DNA of 8,131 nt from Deltaproteobacteria bacterium (lineage in GTDB: Bacteria; Desulfobacterota; Desulfobacteria; Desulfobacterales; SURF-15), in NCBI GenBank assembly GCA_024644775.1, contig JAHEHB010000082.1, positions 7,500-15,630 of the forward strand, written 5' to 3'. Numbering within the stretch: position 1 is the stretch's first letter; the number at the start of each line of letters is the position of its first letter. Below the pieces are notes generated by a model that saw only the letters and a list, made by a program, of their open reading frames with translations, searched no databases and was not told the origin of the DNA. Positions 6,791 to 8,131 of the stretch are shown piece after piece. Position numbers and translations under genes: made by a program.

Positions 6791-6822
6791 ATTATATCTG
6801 TGTTTTTCTGTGTGATTCTGTG
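6791..6822 (-). promoter_or_regulatory. Candidate SDR promoter: perfect TATAAT preceded by three 10-bp-phased CACAGA boxes
   Basis: On the minus strand a perfect -10 box TATAAT (6791-6796) is directly preceded by CACAGA at 6797-6802, 6807-6812 and 6817-6822, each exactly 10 bp apart. There is no recognisable -35 hexamer at 17 bp; the repeats occupy that place. This is what an activator-dependent promoter with helically phased direct repeats would look like. Alternatively the CACAGA array is a copy of a dispersed intergenic repeat. Confidence 0.45.
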
Positions 6823-6863
6823 GCCATTTATCCCAAAGTCCGTATTCCCCCACAAGATACCTC

Positions 6864-6892
6864 TTGACAGCGTGCACTTGTTGCCATATTCA
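6864..6892 (+). promoter_or_regulatory. Candidate sigma-70-type promoter of dctP
   Basis: TTGACA (6864-6869) is a perfect -35 box. A 17-bp spacer leads to TATTCA (6887-6892), a poor -10 matching only the TAT of TATAAT. The start of transcription would be near 6899, giving a leader of about 140 nt that contains the palindrome at 6922-6938. Confidence 0.35.
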
Positions 6893-6921
6893 GAATAACA
6901 TGTAGTGATTTCCAAGGCGGC

Positions 6922-6938
6922 TTCTACAATTTGTGGAA
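6922..6938. promoter_or_regulatory. Candidate operator: 17-bp near-palindrome TTCTACAA-T-TTGTGGAA
   Basis: The two 8-bp arms are complementary at 7 of 8 positions around a single central T. A third copy of the half-site, in inverted orientation (TTCCACA), lies at 6966-6972. Its position downstream of the candidate dctP promoter fits a repressor site. No regulator gene is present in the window to assign it to. Confidence 0.4.
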
Positions 6939-7028
6939 TTGACCCTATTGTCATACAGTCCATACTTCCACATAGAGCCATTCTTGAAAAACAATTCCGA
7001 ATCAAATTATCAATGAATTGAAAGAGAA

Positions 7029-7033
7029 AGGAG
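7029..7033 (+). promoter_or_regulatory. Shine-Dalgarno of dctP
   Basis: AGGAG in GAAAGGAGCTTC lies 4 nt before ATG 7038 and 7 nt before ATG 7041. Either ATG could be used, and the difference is one residue of the signal peptide. Confidence 0.75.
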
Positions 7034-7037
7034 CTTC

Positions 7038-8033
7038 ATGATGCGTGGTTTGAAGACTTTTACACTGGCAATCGTTTGTGTGGCCGTGATGGCATGGCAG
7101 GCTTCGGCTGCTACTACATGGGATCTGTCCATCGCCTGGCCGGCCGGAAACTTTCACACGAAAAATGCGGAGATCTTTGCGAAAAAAGTAAAGGAAGCCA
7201 CGAGCGGCGAGGTTAACATTGTCGTTCATCCAGGCGGTGAACTGGGAATCAAAGGGCCAGAGGCTTTAATCGCGGTTCGAGACGGCATCGTTCCGATTGC
7301 CGATGTACTGCTCAACCAGCAGGTTGGTGAGAACAAGTACTTTGGCATCGAGTCGTTGCCCTATCTCGCCGCCGGTTATGAAGAGCTGGGAGTCCTGCAC
7401 AAGTACTTCTGGGCCGGAGTCAAGGATTTGGTATCGAAACAATACAACCAAAAGGCCCTGTTTATCGTGCCGTGGCCGGGACAGGCCGTGTACTCCAAGC
7501 ATGAGATCAAGACGCTGGCGGATCTGAAGGGATTTAAGCTTCGGGTCGTGGATAAAAACGGGCATAATTTCTTTTCGCGTCTGGGCGCGGCTCCGCTGCA
7601 GTTGCCGTGGGGTGAGGTGGTCCCATCGCTGGCCTCGGGCGTTATCGAGGGTGTGACGACCTCCAGTTCGTCGGGTGTGGACGGAAAGTTCTGGGAGTTT
7701 TTAGGCTTTATGAATCGCTTCAACTGGCAGTCCGCATCGAATATGACATCCGTGAACCTGGATGCCTGGAACAAGCTTTCCAAGAAAAATCAACAGATCA
7801 TCGAAAAACTGGCCGCCGAGATGCAGCCGGTCTTCTGGCAGAGCAGCAAGGACGAGGATGCGGTCAAGCTCAAGACGCTGGGTGATAACGGAATCAAAAT
7901 TTCTTCACCTTCGCCCGCTCTGAAAAAAGACCTCGTCAAGGTCGGTATGAAGATGTGGGAGGATTTTAGCGCCACTGCGGGTCCGGCTGCTGCCGATACG
8001 ATCAAAGAATACCGCGCCGATAGTGGGAAATGA
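7038..8033 (+). CDS. dctP: TRAP transporter periplasmic solute-binding protein, DctP family
   Basis: 331 residues, the usual DctP length. Residues 1-24 form a Sec signal peptide (MMRGLKTF, hydrophobic core, then ASA before ATTWDL), so the mature protein is periplasmic. The DctP fold is shown by the N-terminal ATTWDLSIAWP strand, the HPGGELG motif (64-70), VPWPGQAVYS (144-153), and the signature LKGFKLRV (163-170) with R169 at the place of the conserved arginine that pairs with a substrate carboxylate, followed by GAAPLQLPWGEVVPSL (183-198). It delivers an organic acid, perhaps a sugar or keto acid, to a Na+- or H+-coupled DctQ/DctM permease, which lies beyond the window. The ribosome site AGGAG (7029-7033) is 4 nt before the first ATG and 7 nt before the second. 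The divergent SDR gene suggests a shared catabolic pathway. Confidence 0.95.
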   Translation: MMRGLKTFTLAIVCVAVMAWQASAATTWDLSIAWPAGNFHTKNAEIFAKKVKEATSGEVNIVVHPGGELGIKGPEALIAVRDGIVPIADVLLNQQVGENKYFGIESLPYLAAGYEELGVLHKYFWAGVKDLVSKQYNQKALFIVPWPGQAVYSKHEIKTLADLKGFKLRVVDKNGHNFFSRLGAAPLQLPWGEVVPSLASGVIEGVTTSSSSGVDGKFWEFLGFMNRFNWQSASNMTSVNLDAWNKLSKKNQQIIEKLAAEMQPVFWQSSKDEDAVKLKTLGDNGIKISSPSPALKKDLVKVGMKMWEDFSATAGPAAADTIKEYRADSGK

Positions 8034-8041
8034 TCGTTCCC

Positions 8042-8054
8042 GGACAAAATGTCC
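8042..8054 (+). other. Small hairpin after dctP
   Basis: GGACA-AAA-TGTCC forms a 5-bp stem with a 3-nt loop starting 9 nt after the dctP stop, flanked by a possible outer pair (GTTC at 8036-8039, GAAC at 8063-8066). There is no U tract, so it is not an intrinsic terminator. It could stabilise the dctP part of a longer transcript, as is common when a binding protein is needed in excess over its permease. Confidence 0.35.
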
Positions 8055-8085
8055 ATTATCGTGAACTTCTGCTACACGGCTCAGG

Positions 8086-8097
8086 ATGCAGCTGCAT
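8086..8097. repeat. Perfect 12-bp palindrome ATGCAGCTGCAT
   Basis: The palindrome is exact and sits between dctP and the probable next gene. It may be a protein site, part of an RNA fold with the hairpin at 8042-8054, or chance. Confidence 0.4.
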
Positions 8098-8118
8098 ATT
8101 GTACCAGACAAGGTGGTG

Positions 8119-8131
8119 ATGATCCGACGAA
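8119..8131 (+). CDS. Possible start of the next gene (TRAP small permease subunit?), cut by the window edge
   Basis: AAGG (8110-8113) followed 5 nt later by ATG ATC CGA CGA gives M-I-R-R and then runs off the end. DctQ, the small membrane subunit, commonly follows dctP and often starts with a short basic stretch. Only four residues are visible, so this rests on position and ribosome site. Confidence 0.3.

Larger units (their letters stand above)
6717..7037. other. Divergent intergenic regulatory region between the SDR gene and dctP
   Basis: This 321-nt stretch has no credible gene. From left to right it holds the SDR ribosome site, a perfect TATAAT on the minus strand (6791-6796), three 10-bp-phased TCTGTG units (6797-6822), a TTGACA box on the plus strand (6864-6869), a 17-bp near-palindrome (6922-6938), an extra matching half-site (6966-6972) and the dctP ribosome site (7029-7033). 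The arrangement suggests coordinate control of the two divergent genes. Confidence 0.7.

Noticed and set aside
6763..7005. 80-codon minus-strand frame in the divergent intergenic region
   Set aside because: It starts with TTG without a ribosome site, is rich in Cys and Ile without any family pattern, and its C-terminal part is just the translated CACAGA repeat. The region is better explained as regulatory.
7376..7783. 135-codon frame antisense to dctP
   Set aside because: It lies wholly within the well-supported dctP gene on the opposite strand and shows no domain pattern.
8049..8131. Open frame from ATG 8049 running off the window
   Set aside because: It has no Shine-Dalgarno, its ATG lies in the small hairpin, and the sequence does not resemble a TRAP membrane subunit. 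The ATG at 8119 is better placed.

Overview
The window looks like a chromosomal segment of an anaerobic, sulfate-reducer-like deltaproteobacterium (Desulfobacterota, perhaps Desulfobacterales). This rests on gene content: the siroheme-dependent (Ahb) heme route in an ahbC-hemB-ahbD order of the kind known from Desulfovibrio-type sulfate reducers, a TRAP transporter gene next to an SDR dehydrogenase, and a very good sigma-54 promoter match. No rRNA, tRNA, CRISPR array or insertion sequence was seen. The species cannot be named from the sequence alone.

Layout. (1) Positions 45-5764, all on the minus strand and transcribed right to left, hold one compact operon: a ClpX/HslU-like AAA+ unfoldase (4022-5764), ahbC (2847-4025), hemB (1830-2822), ahbD (655-1824) and a CBS-CBS-ACT protein (45-650). 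The junctions are a 4-bp ATGA overlap, about 24 nt, 5 nt and 4 nt, so the genes are probably co-transcribed and in part translationally coupled. (2) Positions 5765-5939 form a 175-nt leader carrying a near-perfect sigma-54 (-24/-12) promoter that points into the operon. (3) Positions 5940-6716 (minus) encode an SDR-family oxidoreductase. (4) Positions 6717-7037 are a 321-nt divergent regulatory region with 10-bp-phased CACAGA repeats abutting a perfect TATAAT, a TTGACA box and a 17-bp near-palindrome. (5) Positions 7038-8033 (plus) encode a TRAP-type periplasmic solute receptor (DctP). A further gene, presumably a TRAP membrane subunit, may begin at the right edge.

How the genes fit together. 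HemB makes porphobilinogen, early in the common tetrapyrrole trunk. AhbC converts 12,18-didecarboxysiroheme to Fe-coproporphyrin III, and AhbD oxidatively decarboxylates that to heme b. The siroheme decarboxylases AhbA/B are not in the window. The most interesting point is that an unusual ClpX-like unfoldase opens this operon and is stop-start coupled to ahbC, while an adenosyl-ligand-type CBS/ACT protein closes it. Both are good candidates for post-translational control of heme synthesis. Mitochondrial ClpX is known to act on the first heme-synthesis enzyme, ALA synthase, which makes the linkage worth testing. The SDR/TRAP pair on the right looks like a separate uptake and oxidation module for an organic or sugar acid.
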